Assembly (NCBI GenBank): GCA_965602635.1
Contig: CBFCZU010000012.1
Span: forward strand, 1 to 33,225
Reading direction: 5' to 3'
DNA from: CBFCZU01 sp965602635
GTDB taxonomy: Bacteria; Planctomycetota; Phycisphaerae; SM23-33
DNA length: 33,225 nt
Made by a program: the position numbers and the translations under genes. Numbering within the stretch: the first letter of the stretch is position 1; each line of letters begins with the position of its first letter. Shown one piece after another: positions 1 to 8,195 of the stretch. The notes under the pieces are model-generated. The model was not told the origin of the DNA. It made no database searches and saw only the letters and a program-made list of their open reading frames with translations.

Positions 1-160
1 GGTTCCCCGGGCGTCATTCCGGCCGGACGGAGCAGTGGCCCTTGTCGTCCCACCGGACGGCCCGTTCGAGCCGGCCGGCGGGGTTTGTGCTAAGGCCCGG
101 CCGTCGGGGCGCCGACACACATATAAGTCCTAGGGCGCGTGGGACAAGCGGCAGTCAAGT

Positions 161-937
161 ATGGGGCCTACGACGATGTCCGACCTGAAGCAGCTTACAC
201 CCGACCAGACCGACGAGGTCATCAAGACGGCGGCCGAACGTGGGGTTCCGGTCATTGTGACCGTTCGCCACGACGGCCGCTGGGTCGTGTATCACACCAG
301 TGTCGCGGCGGCGGATGGGCGCCTGGTGTGGATCGAGATGCCCGCGGCGACAGACGAGACCGACCCGCGGGAGATCCTGCCGGGGGCGGAAGTGGGCCTG
401 TGTTTCAGGCTGGCCAACGATCTCTGGGCGGATTACCGGTACTTCGTCGCCGGGCCGGTGGTGGCCCTTAAGGAGTGGTCCGACCCGCAGGGCGGGAGCG
501 TTCCGGCGTTCGTCGTCCGCTGCCCCGAGGAGGTCCACGGGCTCTGGCGGCGGGAGTACGCCCGAACGGCAGTGCCCCCCGACCAGGTCGTGCGGGCTTC
601 GGTCTGGCCTGGCGGCGGGGGCGTGACGCCCGAGGAACGCTCGCCACGCAGGCCCATGTGGTCCGGGCGGGTCACCGACATCAGCCTCGGCGGGTTCCAG
701 ATGCGGACCCACAAAAGTGGAATGGATTTCTACGAGGCCGGCGACCTGGTGGGCGCCTGCCTGAAGTTCGACGAGGACGCGAGCCTGCTGCTGCTCGATG
801 CCCAGTTCCGCCACGGCCAGGCGGATGGGGCCATGGCACTTCTGGGCTTCCGGTTCCTGGGGCTGGAGAAGGACCCGGACAGCGCGGACGCCCTCGAAGC
901 GATCATCCGCAAGATCCGGCAGTCCGAGCAGGGCTGA
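161..937 (+). CDS. YcgR-like PilZ domain protein
   Basis: Probable cytoplasmic c-di-GMP receptor of 258 residues. The N-terminal ~110 residues look like the YcgR-N/PilZN flagellar-brake fold, a weak similarity. The PilZ half begins near residue 128 with WRREYAR, which contains the RxxxR element, and continues to VTDISLGGFQMRT, which contains the (D/N)xSxxG element. Both c-di-GMP contact motifs are therefore present and binding is plausible. PilZ receptors of this type usually act on flagellar motors, pili or polysaccharide synthesis; no flagellar gene is in the window. A second ATG at 176 (MSDLKQ) is an equally good start, because neither has a clear Shine-Dalgarno. The gene stands alone, convergent with the glycosylase gene downstream. 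Its partner is unknown; the pilus-like operon further right is one candidate. Confidence 0.8.
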   Translation: MGPTTMSDLKQLTPDQTDEVIKTAAERGVPVIVTVRHDGRWVVYHTSVAAADGRLVWIEMPAATDETDPREILPGAEVGLCFRLANDLWADYRYFVAGPVVALKEWSDPQGGSVPAFVVRCPEEVHGLWRREYARTAVPPDQVVRASVWPGGGGVTPEERSPRRPMWSGRVTDISLGGFQMRTHKSGMDFYEAGDLVGACLKFDEDASLLLLDAQFRHGQADGAMALLGFRFLGLEKDPDSADALEAIIRKIRQSEQG

Positions 938-952
938 CCTGGCCGGGCGCCG

Positions 953-1666
953 TCAGCCATCCGCCCCCGCCGTCACGTCGTGGGGCATGTGCTCGAGAGG
1001 GCAGCCGTCGCACCTCGCCCTGGGCTTGCAGAAGTGCTTGCCCACGGCCACGAGCTGGGCGTGGAAGTCGTTGTAGAGATCCGCGTCCTGGGGCAGGCTC
1101 GACTCCAGCAGCTCCTTGATCATCTCGTAGTCGCAGTCGGAGTCGATCAGCCCGTGCCGCAGAAGGATGCGATGGGTGTAGGCGTCCACGACGAACGTCG
1201 GCTTGCCGGCTGCGTAGAGGATCATCGAGTCGGCGGTCTCTCGCCCGATGCCGTTGATCGAGAGCAGCTCCCGGCGCAGCGTCGCCAGCGGGCGGTCGAG
1301 GAAGCCCTCGACGTCCTCCCCGAAGCCTTCGTGCACGCGGGCGATGAAGTTCTTGAGCCGCTTGGCCTTGACGTTGAAATACCCGGCCGGGCGGATCAGC
1401 TCGGCCAGCTCGGCATGGCTGCTGGCGTGCAGTTGCCCCACGCTCATGCACCCGGCGGCCTTCAGGTTGGCGATGGCCTTTTCCACGTTCGACCAGTTGG
1501 TGTTCTGCGTGAGCATCGCCCCGACGCAGATCTCCAGCTTCCGCTCCGCGTCCCCGGCCGACGGGTCAGCGGGCCACCAGCCCTGGTGGCCGAAATGCGC
1601 CCGCGCGGCCTCGTACATGGCAGTCAATGCCTCGCTCGTCCTGGCCATGTCCCAATTCTCGCACAT
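953..1666 (-). CDS. HhH-GPD superfamily DNA glycosylase (endonuclease III-like)
   Basis: Base-excision-repair glycosylase of the endonuclease III superfamily, 237 residues. The helix-hairpin-helix reads LLSINGIGRETADSMIL (residues 134-150), followed by VVDAYTHRIL with the catalytic Asp at 161. The position of the lyase Lys of Nth (GRKTA) is Glu here (GRETA, residue 143), as in the MagIII/3-methyladenine-type branch. A monofunctional glycosylase on damaged bases is therefore more likely than a glycosylase/AP lyase. The C-terminal cluster region has only three cysteines (213, 219, 222, as C-x5-C-x2-C), so a canonical [4Fe-4S] site looks incomplete. The start at 1666 is the longest; Met at 1648 (MARTSEAL) is an alternative. 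The substrate cannot be read from the sequence. Confidence 0.85.
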   Translation of the reverse strand: MCENWDMARTSEALTAMYEAARAHFGHQGWWPADPSAGDAERKLEICVGAMLTQNTNWSNVEKAIANLKAAGCMSVGQLHASSHAELAELIRPAGYFNVKAKRLKNFIARVHEGFGEDVEGFLDRPLATLRRELLSINGIGRETADSMILYAAGKPTFVVDAYTHRILLRHGLIDSDCDYEMIKELLESSLPQDADLYNDFHAQLVAVGKHFCKPRARCDGCPLEHMPHDVTAGADG

Positions 1667-1816
1667 GACCGCCCCGCGGTTCCAGTGTCAGCGCCCGGAC
1701 GTCGATCAGACCAAGGGACGAAGAGCCCTTGGGATCCAGCGCGACCCAGCGGCTATAATGCCGGTTCGACGGCGCGGGCGTCTCCTTCGCCCGAGGCCGT
1801 CACTGGCGGGCTGACG

Positions 1817-2581
1817 ATGGCAGCGACAATGCAAAATCGCCGGTCGGGCATGAGGGCCTTCAGCCTGATCGAGCTGTTGGTCGTCATTGCCATCATCGCC
1901 CTGCTGGTGGCGATGCTGGTGCCCACCCTGGGCAGGGCCAAGCACCTGGCCGGGGAGAAGGTCTGCGCCGCCAACCTGCGCGGGGCCAACATAGCAATGA
2001 TCCTCTACGCTCAGGAGCACAAGGACGTGTACCCGCTGGAGCCGACCGAGCATAACCCCCACCCGTCTCTGGTGGAGGCGCTCATCGGGTACGACTCGGG
2101 GATCGTGGAGGCGATGTACTGCACGCAGGCGCCGTTCCTGGAGACCTTCGCCGCCGATCCGCAGTACATCCCTGTCGGCGACACCGATTCGGTGGTGAAC
2201 ACGCCGGCCAATCGCGAGGCGGGCAACCTCTCCTACGTTTACTGGAGCTTTCGGGCGAACAAGTACTGTCCCGACGCCATCGGCAGCGAGAACAAGAAGC
2301 ACTGGCGCAACCCGACCTACTTCCTCCCTCGGCAGTTGACGCTGGACGGCATCGAGGCCAGGCGCGACTGGCTCGGCCCGACCAGCCAGCCGGAGAACCA
2401 GGACGAGCGTTACCAGGAGTGCCTCGACGCTCCGGCCCAGCGGACGTGGGTGATGAGCGACTTCTTCCGCCGCGGGGCGCCTTTTCCGCACGCCCGCAGC
2501 CACGCCCGCGGGCTGAACGTCGGCTACCTGGACAGCCACGTCGAGCTGATAACCGGCAAGCCCAGGGACAACTACCGCTGA
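1817..2581 (+). CDS. Prepilin-type leader protein with H-x9-DG-like C-terminus
   Basis: About 254 residues. The N-terminus carries a class III prepilin leader: basic residues, then RAFSLIELLVVIAIIALL with Glu at position 5 of the mature protein and an A/F cleavage site near residue 14. A single hydrophobic helix follows. The C-terminus contains HARGLNVGYLDSHVEL, a variant of the H-x9-DG ending of the DUF1559-like pseudopilin families that are greatly expanded in Planctomycetes and relatives. It is probably processed by a prepilin peptidase and sits in or across the inner membrane; its specific role is unknown. The reading frame stays open far upstream, but the leader fixes the start at one of three ATGs (1817, 1829, 1850). 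I chose 1817 as the longest compatible with a leader. It is not linked to the large pilus operon. Confidence 0.85.
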   Translation: MAATMQNRRSGMRAFSLIELLVVIAIIALLVAMLVPTLGRAKHLAGEKVCAANLRGANIAMILYAQEHKDVYPLEPTEHNPHPSLVEALIGYDSGIVEAMYCTQAPFLETFAADPQYIPVGDTDSVVNTPANREAGNLSYVYWSFRANKYCPDAIGSENKKHWRNPTYFLPRQLTLDGIEARRDWLGPTSQPENQDERYQECLDAPAQRTWVMSDFFRRGAPFPHARSHARGLNVGYLDSHVELITGKPRDNYR

Positions 2582-2596
2582 CGCCCGCCGCCGGCC

Positions 2597-4045
2597 CTAC
2601 CAGCGGTTGTACGACCGGCTCCAGTAAACGGCGAAGCCTTTGGGCAGGCGGCTGGGGCAGCGGCGCCTCGGGAACCGCCCCTGCCCGCCGCTCTCGAGCC
2701 ACGCCAGCAGGTCCGGGTGTATCTCCCGCCGGGCCATTTCGGCCAGGCCCAGTTGCCGCAGCCTTTCCACGGTTTCGCCGTTGGCGCCCGATAGCTCGTC
2801 GTCGCAGCCGTACCTTCGCAGCCGGCACGCTTCCCGGCTGGGGGCCCACTGGAGGTACCAGTCCTTCTCGAAGACGGTAAACGCGGCCACGTCGGGCTTG
2901 CCCTTCCACAGGTGCGTGGCATTCCCGCAGACGGCGACTTGGCGCGGGCCCTCGCCGCCGCTCTCGGCCAGGGCCAGGACGTCGTGACTGTCCAGGCCGT
3001 CGGGGGCATCGACCCCGGCGATGCCCAGCACCGTCGCGAAGATGTCCTGCGGCTGGACGAGCAGGTCGCTCCGCCCGCGGCCCCGGCCGGGGACGTGCAC
3101 GATCAGCGGCACGTGGGCCTCATTCTCGTGGACGGGAACCTTCTTGCCGAATCCCCTCGGCCCGCCGACGTTCGTTCCGTGGTCGGCCGTCACGATCACG
3201 GCCGTGTTCTGCGCAAGGGGCGTCTCCTCCAGCGCTGCCAGCATGCGCCCCAGGCAGTGGTCCACCCAGTTGACGTTGCCGGCATACAGGGCCGCGAGCC
3301 GCCGGCGGACGGCCTCGGGACGGTCGCCGCCGCGGAGCGAGAACAGTGCCCGCGGGTCGATCCGCCCGTCCCACCCGTCGGCCTGGTCGTACTCGCGGGC
3401 GAACTCGGGCGGCGGGTCCCACGGCTCGTGCGGGTCGAAGCAGTCAACCCACAGGAAGAAGTTGTCCCGCCGTGCGTTGTCGCGCAGGAACTGCCCGGCG
3501 GCGTCGAAGAGCCTGGCGGTGTTCCAGTCGTCGGGGGACTTGCGCCCGCGGTTGGCGCGGGCGTAGGTGACGGCGACGTGGTTGCGGACCTCCTTGAGCT
3601 CCGGGTCGCCCAGGTAGTCGAACAGCGGGTCGCGCTTCCAGTTGTCCAGGTAGGGGCAGTCGGAGTCGTCTATCCACGGGCGGTCAACTTCCGCGCCGCG
3701 GATGAACGTCCAGGCGGCGAAGGGCCAGTCGAAGGCGTGCCCGCCGTTGACCAGGTGCGGCGTGTCGTGGATGAGCTGTGTGGCGTAGCCGGCGTCGGCG
3801 AGGACGCGCGGCAGCGTCAGCGCGTCCAGCCGCAGCGGGGCCCAGGGGTGGAACGGGCCGCCGTGCCGGCCGGTGATGACGTCCGTCCGCTGCGGGATCG
3901 TCGGGAAGCTGTTGGCCAGCGCCCGGTCGAACGACCAGCTCCGCCCGGCCAGGGCGTCGAGGTTGGGGGTCCGGATCCAGTCGTTGCCGTTGGAGGCGAC
4001 GTAGTCGTACCGTAGCGTGTCGATCACCAGAAGAATGATGTTCAT
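2597..4045 (-). CDS. Sulfatase / alkaline phosphatase superfamily hydrolase
   Basis: About 482 residues, no signal peptide. The N-terminal metal site is ILLVIDTLRYD. The nucleophile region reads SFPTIPQRTDVITG and the late metal-binding motif is TADHGTNVGGPRG, followed by the lysine/His-rich GFGKKVPVHENEAHVPLIV. This is the sulfatase fold, but the C/S-x-P-x-R formylglycine signature is T-x-P-x-R (Thr49). A formylglycine nucleophile is therefore not expected, and a Thr-based phosphodiesterase or phosphotransferase chemistry is possible. The start at 4045 is preferred over ATGs at 4060 and 4048 because AGGAG lies six bases ahead of it. The lack of an export signal argues for a cytoplasmic enzyme, unlike most secreted polysaccharide sulfatases. 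The substrate is not inferable. Confidence 0.85.
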   Translation of the reverse strand: MNIILLVIDTLRYDYVASNGNDWIRTPNLDALAGRSWSFDRALANSFPTIPQRTDVITGRHGGPFHPWAPLRLDALTLPRVLADAGYATQLIHDTPHLVNGGHAFDWPFAAWTFIRGAEVDRPWIDDSDCPYLDNWKRDPLFDYLGDPELKEVRNHVAVTYARANRGRKSPDDWNTARLFDAAGQFLRDNARRDNFFLWVDCFDPHEPWDPPPEFAREYDQADGWDGRIDPRALFSLRGGDRPEAVRRRLAALYAGNVNWVDHCLGRMLAALEETPLAQNTAVIVTADHGTNVGGPRGFGKKVPVHENEAHVPLIVHVPGRGRGRSDLLVQPQDIFATVLGIAGVDAPDGLDSHDVLALAESGGEGPRQVAVCGNATHLWKGKPDVAAFTVFEKDWYLQWAPSREACRLRRYGCDDELSGANGETVERLRQLGLAEMARREIHPDLLAWLESGGQGRFPRRRCPSRLPKGFAVYWSRSYNRW

Positions 4046-4137
4046 CATCCGCTCCTGCATTAACTGACGCGGCTTCCCGCACGCACCGCCGCGGATTATA
4101 ATGACGGATCGACGCTTGCGACAGGACGGTGTGTCCC

Positions 4138-6171
4138 ATGCCTGAGCTGAAGGTCATCTCGGAGATGCGCCCCAGGGGCGATCAGCCCCAGGCCATCGAG
4201 CAGCTCGTCGGGCGGATCCGCGCCGGCGAGAAGTACAGCGTCCTGCTGGGGGTGACCGGCTCGGGCAAGACCTTCACCATGGCCAACGTGATGGAGCAGA
4301 TCGCCAAGCCCACGCTGGTCATCAGCCACAACAAGACCCTCGCCGCCCAGCTCTACGAGGAGTTCAAGGAGCTGTTCCCCAACAACGCCGTGGAGTACTT
4401 CGTCAGCTACTACGACTACTACCAGCCTGAGGCGTACATCCCGCAGCGCGACATCTACATCGAGAAGGACGCCTCGAAGAACGAGGACCTGGACCGGCTG
4501 CGGCTCTCGGCCACGACGAGCCTCTCGGGGCGGAAGGACGTGGTGATCGTGGCGAGCGTTTCCTGCATCTTCGGGCTGGGCAAGCCGGAGGACTACCAGC
4601 GGATGGTCGTGCCCGTCCGGGTGGGGGCGACCGTCGAGCGCGACGAGCTGCTGCGGCGCTTCGTGGACATCCAGTACGACCGCAACGACGTGAACTTCAA
4701 GCGCGACACGTTCCGGGTGCGGGGCGACACGGTCGAGCTTTACCCGGCCTACGAGCAGTACGGATACCGCATCGACCTGTTCGGCGACACCATCGACGCG
4801 GTGCACCTTATCCACCCCACCACGGGCGACGTGCTCTCCAGCGTGGACCAGGCGTTCATATTCCCGGCCGTGCACTACGTCGCGCCCGGCGACTCCATCG
4901 AGCGCGCCGTCGGCGGCATCAGGGAAGAGCTGGAGTCGCGGCTGATAAGGCTGCGCAACGCCGGCAAGCTGCTCGAGGCCCAGCGGCTCAGCGCCCGCAC
5001 CCGCTACGACATGGAGATGATGATCGAGGTGGGCTACTGCCCGGGCATCGAGAACTACGCCCGCCACATCGACGGGCGGGCGCCCGGCGAGCGGCCGTAC
5101 ACGCTGATCGACTACTTCGGCGACGACTTCCTGCTCTTTATCGACGAGTCGCACGTCTCCATCCCGCAGGTGCGGGCGATGTTCAACGGCGACCGCTCGC
5201 GGAAGGAGGTGCTGGTGGAGCACGGTTTCCGGCTGCCCAGCGCCCTGGACAATCGCCCGCTGCGGTTCGAGGAGTTTCAGGAGATGTGGAAGCACGTGGT
5301 GTTCGTCTCCGCGACGCCTGCTCCGTTCGAGCTGGAGCTGACCGGCGGCGAGGTGGCCGAGCAGATCATCCGCCCCACGGGGCTGGTCGACCCGCAGATC
5401 GAGGTTCGCCCGGCCGCCGGGCAGGTGGCCGATCTGCTGGAGGAGGTTCGCCGGCGCATCGAGACCGGCGAGCGGACGCTCATCACCACGCTCACCAAGC
5501 GGCTCTCCGAGGACCTCGCCGAGTACATCGCCGCCGAGGGCTTCCGCTGCAAGTACCTCCACAGCGAGATCGACACCCTGGAGCGCGTGGACATACTCAA
5601 CGACCTGCGGGCGGGGGCGTTCGACGTGCTCGTCGGCGTGAACCTGCTGCGCGAGGGGCTCGACCTGCCGGAGGTCTCGCTGGTGGCCATCCTGGACGCC
5701 GACAAGGAGGGCTTCCTGCGGTCGGAGACGTCGCTTGTCCAGACGATCGGGCGCTGCGCCCGGAACGTCAACGCCCGCGTGCTGCTGTACGCCGACGTGG
5801 TGACCGAGTCGATGCGGCGTGCGATAGGCGAGACCGAGCGGCGGCGCGAGGCGCAGTTGAAGTACAACGCGGACAACGACATTCAGCCCGAGACGATCCG
5901 CAAGGCGATCCGCAGCACCCTGGCCCAGCAGGTGGGGGCGCGGAGGACCGCCCGCGAGGCAGTCCACGCCAGCGAGAGTGAGTACGACCAGGACGAGCTG
6001 ATCGCCGAGCTGGAGGCCGAGATGCTCACCGCGGCCGAGGAGCTTGAGTTCGAGCGCGCCGCCCAGTTGCGCGACCGTATCATGCGGCTCAAGGGCGAGG
6101 GCGAGCCGGCCGGCGAAGCGCCCCCGAAAAAGACCGGCCGGGGCGGGAAAAGCCGCCGCGTCGTACGCTGA
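4138..6171 (+). CDS. uvrB: Excinuclease ABC subunit B
   Basis: Damage-verifying helicase-like subunit of nucleotide excision repair; it binds UvrA, is loaded on damaged DNA and recruits UvrC. The 677-residue length is normal for the family. Visible features are Walker A GVTGSGKT (residues 38-45), the DNA-clamping beta-hairpin YYDYYQPEAYIPQRD, the DEAD-like box DESHVS, SATPAPFE of motif III, helicase motifs V/VI (GVNLLREGLDLPE, QTIGRCARN), and a C-terminal UVR domain (ELEAEMLTAAEELEFERAAQLRD) for UvrC contact. The start is ATG 4138, with AGGACGG about eight bases upstream; an in-frame GTG lies at 4129. It is divergent from the sulfatase gene, and the ~90-base gap must hold both promoters. No SOS box was recognised. 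Confidence 0.98.
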   Translation: MPELKVISEMRPRGDQPQAIEQLVGRIRAGEKYSVLLGVTGSGKTFTMANVMEQIAKPTLVISHNKTLAAQLYEEFKELFPNNAVEYFVSYYDYYQPEAYIPQRDIYIEKDASKNEDLDRLRLSATTSLSGRKDVVIVASVSCIFGLGKPEDYQRMVVPVRVGATVERDELLRRFVDIQYDRNDVNFKRDTFRVRGDTVELYPAYEQYGYRIDLFGDTIDAVHLIHPTTGDVLSSVDQAFIFPAVHYVAPGDSIERAVGGIREELESRLIRLRNAGKLLEAQRLSARTRYDMEMMIEVGYCPGIENYARHIDGRAPGERPYTLIDYFGDDFLLFIDESHVSIPQVRAMFNGDRSRKEVLVEHGFRLPSALDNRPLRFEEFQEMWKHVVFVSATPAPFELELTGGEVAEQIIRPTGLVDPQIEVRPAAGQVADLLEEVRRRIETGERTLITTLTKRLSEDLAEYIAAEGFRCKYLHSEIDTLERVDILNDLRAGAFDVLVGVNLLREGLDLPEVSLVAILDADKEGFLRSETSLVQTIGRCARNVNARVLLYADVVTESMRRAIGETERRREAQLKYNADNDIQPETIRKAIRSTLAQQVGARRTAREAVHASESEYDQDELIAELEAEMLTAAEELEFERAAQLRDRIMRLKGEGEPAGEAPPKKTGRGGKSRRVVR

Positions 6172-6277
6172 GGGGCGAAGGCGGGGACTGTGCCTCGCGG
6201 CTTCCGTGTCCCCCCGGCAGCTCTCATGAACGGGCAGGCAGCTATGGAAGGGGTGGACGACCATTAGCGGGAAGGCA

Positions 6278-8125
6278 ATGGCAGCGGGCCTGGCGAGATC
6301 CTTCAGAGGCTTCGTCGGGGCCGGCGGCATACTCGGGCCGTCGCTGGCCAAGGAGCTGCGCAGCACCAGCCGGCGGGCCAGGCACTACGTGCTGCGCTTC
6401 GTGTACGTCTCGCTCCTGGCGCTGTTCGTCGCGGCGGCGTGGCTGACATGGACCGATCCGGGCGCCTCCGTCTCGCCGCTATACGCCGCCTCGCGAATGT
6501 CGGAGGCGGGCAAGCAGATCATCGTGGGGGTCGTCTGGTTCCAATTCTTCGCGGCCCAGTTGGCGGCCATCGTGCTGATGAGCACCTCGGTCAGCGGCGA
6601 GGTCAGCCGGCGGACGCTGGGGGTGCTGATGACCACGCCGCTGACGGGGCTTCAGATCGTCATGGGCAAGCTGCTGGGCGGCACGTGCCAGTTGCTGGGG
6701 CTGCTGGCGATCAGCTTTCCGGTGCTGGCGGTGGTGCGGGTCTTCGGAGGCGTGCCTTGGGGGTTCGTCGTGGCCGGGCTGTGCATCACGCTCGTTGCCT
6801 GCATCTTCGCCGCCGCGGTTACGATGTTCTTCTCGATCCTGATGCGGCGGACGTTCCTGATCGTCACTGTCTCGGCGGCGACCGTCCTGGGCATCAGCCT
6901 TGGTATGTCGTTTCTGATGATCCTGAACCTGTTCCTTCCGCAGATGACGTTTCTGAGCAGTCCCATTGTCGCGTTGGGGGCATGCACCGCGGAGGTCTTC
7001 AGACCCGGCTCCTGGGGGGCGGGCGCCTCGTGGCAGTGGCTTGCCAACTGCGCGGTGATGCTGGCCCTGACCGCGGTGGTGGTGTGGATCTGCTCCAAGC
7101 AGGTGCGGAGGGTCGCGCTTCGCCAGATCACTGGTGACCTGTTGTGGACTGCGCCGGCGTGGCCGGACCTTCCGTCGGCCGCCGGGCCCGCCAAGCCGCC
7201 GCAGCTTCCCTCGGCGGCGGCGCCCCCGCGACCCGTGCCGCCCAAGCCGCCCCCTCCGCCCAAGCCTGCGCCGCCGCTGCGGGCGCCTCCCGGCCCGGGC
7301 CAGATCTGCCCGGTCGCCGGCTCGCCGATCGTGTGGAAGGACCTCTCGCGGCGCCGGCTGCGCGACCAGCCCGTGCTGATCGTGGCGTGGGCCCTGGCCG
7401 GCTACGTGTTGCTGATGATGTATGTCGCCGTGGGGGAGGCCGGCGGGCTGAGCTCCACGGGCGGCCAGAAACTCTTCGCCGTGACCTACCTGCTGGGCTT
7501 GATGGTCGCCACCGCCGTCCTGGCGGCAGGGACCATCGCGCCCGAGAAGCAGTCCGGCACCTGGCCGCTGCTGCTGACGACCGCGCTGAGCGATTGGGAG
7601 ATCCTCTGGGCAAAGGTGCGGTGCGTTTGGTGGAAGGCCTGGCCGATCTGGGCGGCCCTGAGCGGGCACGCGCTAGTCTTCTCGCTATTTCACATCCTCC
7701 ACCCGATCGTCGTGGTGCACATGGCCATGTTGGCGGCCTCGGTGATGGTGCTGCTCACCGGGATCGGCCTGTATTTCAGCGCCCGGCTGAGGCGGACCAC
7801 CTCGGCGGTGCTGGCGACCATGGCCGTGCCCATCGTCCTGTGGCTGGCCGTCCCGGCGATGCTTGCCCTGACTGACACCGTCGCCGAGCTGGATGGTCAT
7901 CTGAATCGCAGCTACTCCTCTCTCAACCCGCTGGTCCAGACATCGGTCGTCGTCGGGGGCGCTGTCGTCAAGGGCATCGCCAGGCCGGTGTACGACTGGC
8001 CGGAGGGCCGAATGGGAATGGGCGCGACAACCTGGCTGTTGCTGAAGTCCACCTTGGCCTTTGTCGGCATCGGGGTGCTTGCGGCCTGGCACGCCAAGCG
8101 GCTGTTCCGGCGGACGGTCTTCTAG
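6278..8125 (+). CDS. ABC-2 type permease with two tandem transmembrane modules
   Basis: A 615-residue inner-membrane protein of the ABC-2 exporter permease type. The N-terminal module (about residues 25-280) has roughly six hydrophobic helices and the motif SGEVSRRTLGVLMTTPLTG. A proline-rich linker (about residues 290-345, mostly Pro, Ala and Lys) leads to a second module with a matching motif, APEKQSGTWPLLLTTALSD, and another set of helices. One chain may therefore supply both transmembrane halves of an exporter. No ATP-binding subunit lies next to it, so the ATPase must be encoded elsewhere; the substrate is unknown. The start is supported by GGGAAGG just upstream of ATG 6278. Confidence 0.8.
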   Translation: MAAGLARSFRGFVGAGGILGPSLAKELRSTSRRARHYVLRFVYVSLLALFVAAAWLTWTDPGASVSPLYAASRMSEAGKQIIVGVVWFQFFAAQLAAIVLMSTSVSGEVSRRTLGVLMTTPLTGLQIVMGKLLGGTCQLLGLLAISFPVLAVVRVFGGVPWGFVVAGLCITLVACIFAAAVTMFFSILMRRTFLIVTVSAATVLGISLGMSFLMILNLFLPQMTFLSSPIVALGACTAEVFRPGSWGAGASWQWLANCAVMLALTAVVVWICSKQVRRVALRQITGDLLWTAPAWPDLPSAAGPAKPPQLPSAAAPPRPVPPKPPPPPKPAPPLRAPPGPGQICPVAGSPIVWKDLSRRRLRDQPVLIVAWALAGYVLLMMYVAVGEAGGLSSTGGQKLFAVTYLLGLMVATAVLAAGTIAPEKQSGTWPLLLTTALSDWEILWAKVRCVWWKAWPIWAALSGHALVFSLFHILHPIVVVHMAMLAASVMVLLTGIGLYFSARLRRTTSAVLATMAVPIVLWLAVPAMLALTDTVAELDGHLNRSYSSLNPLVQTSVVVGGAVVKGIARPVYDWPEGRMGMGATTWLLLKSTLAFVGIGVLAAWHAKRLFRRTVF

Positions 8126-8195
8126 CGCCGCCGCCGGGGCCGCCCCTTCCGCGGGAGGGCGGCTTGGGATATGCTTTACCCACCGAGAGGCGAAT

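Noticed and set aside
980..1816. Upstream extension of the prepilin-leader gene
   Set aside because: The frame is open but antisense to the glycosylase gene, and the prepilin leader must be near the N-terminus, so the gene begins at 1817 or shortly after.
4096..6366. 756-codon open frame on the minus strand
   Set aside because: It lies antisense to uvrB, whose motifs are unmistakable. The translation is a low-complexity Leu/Val/Asp/His mix typical of the complement of a GC-rich gene.
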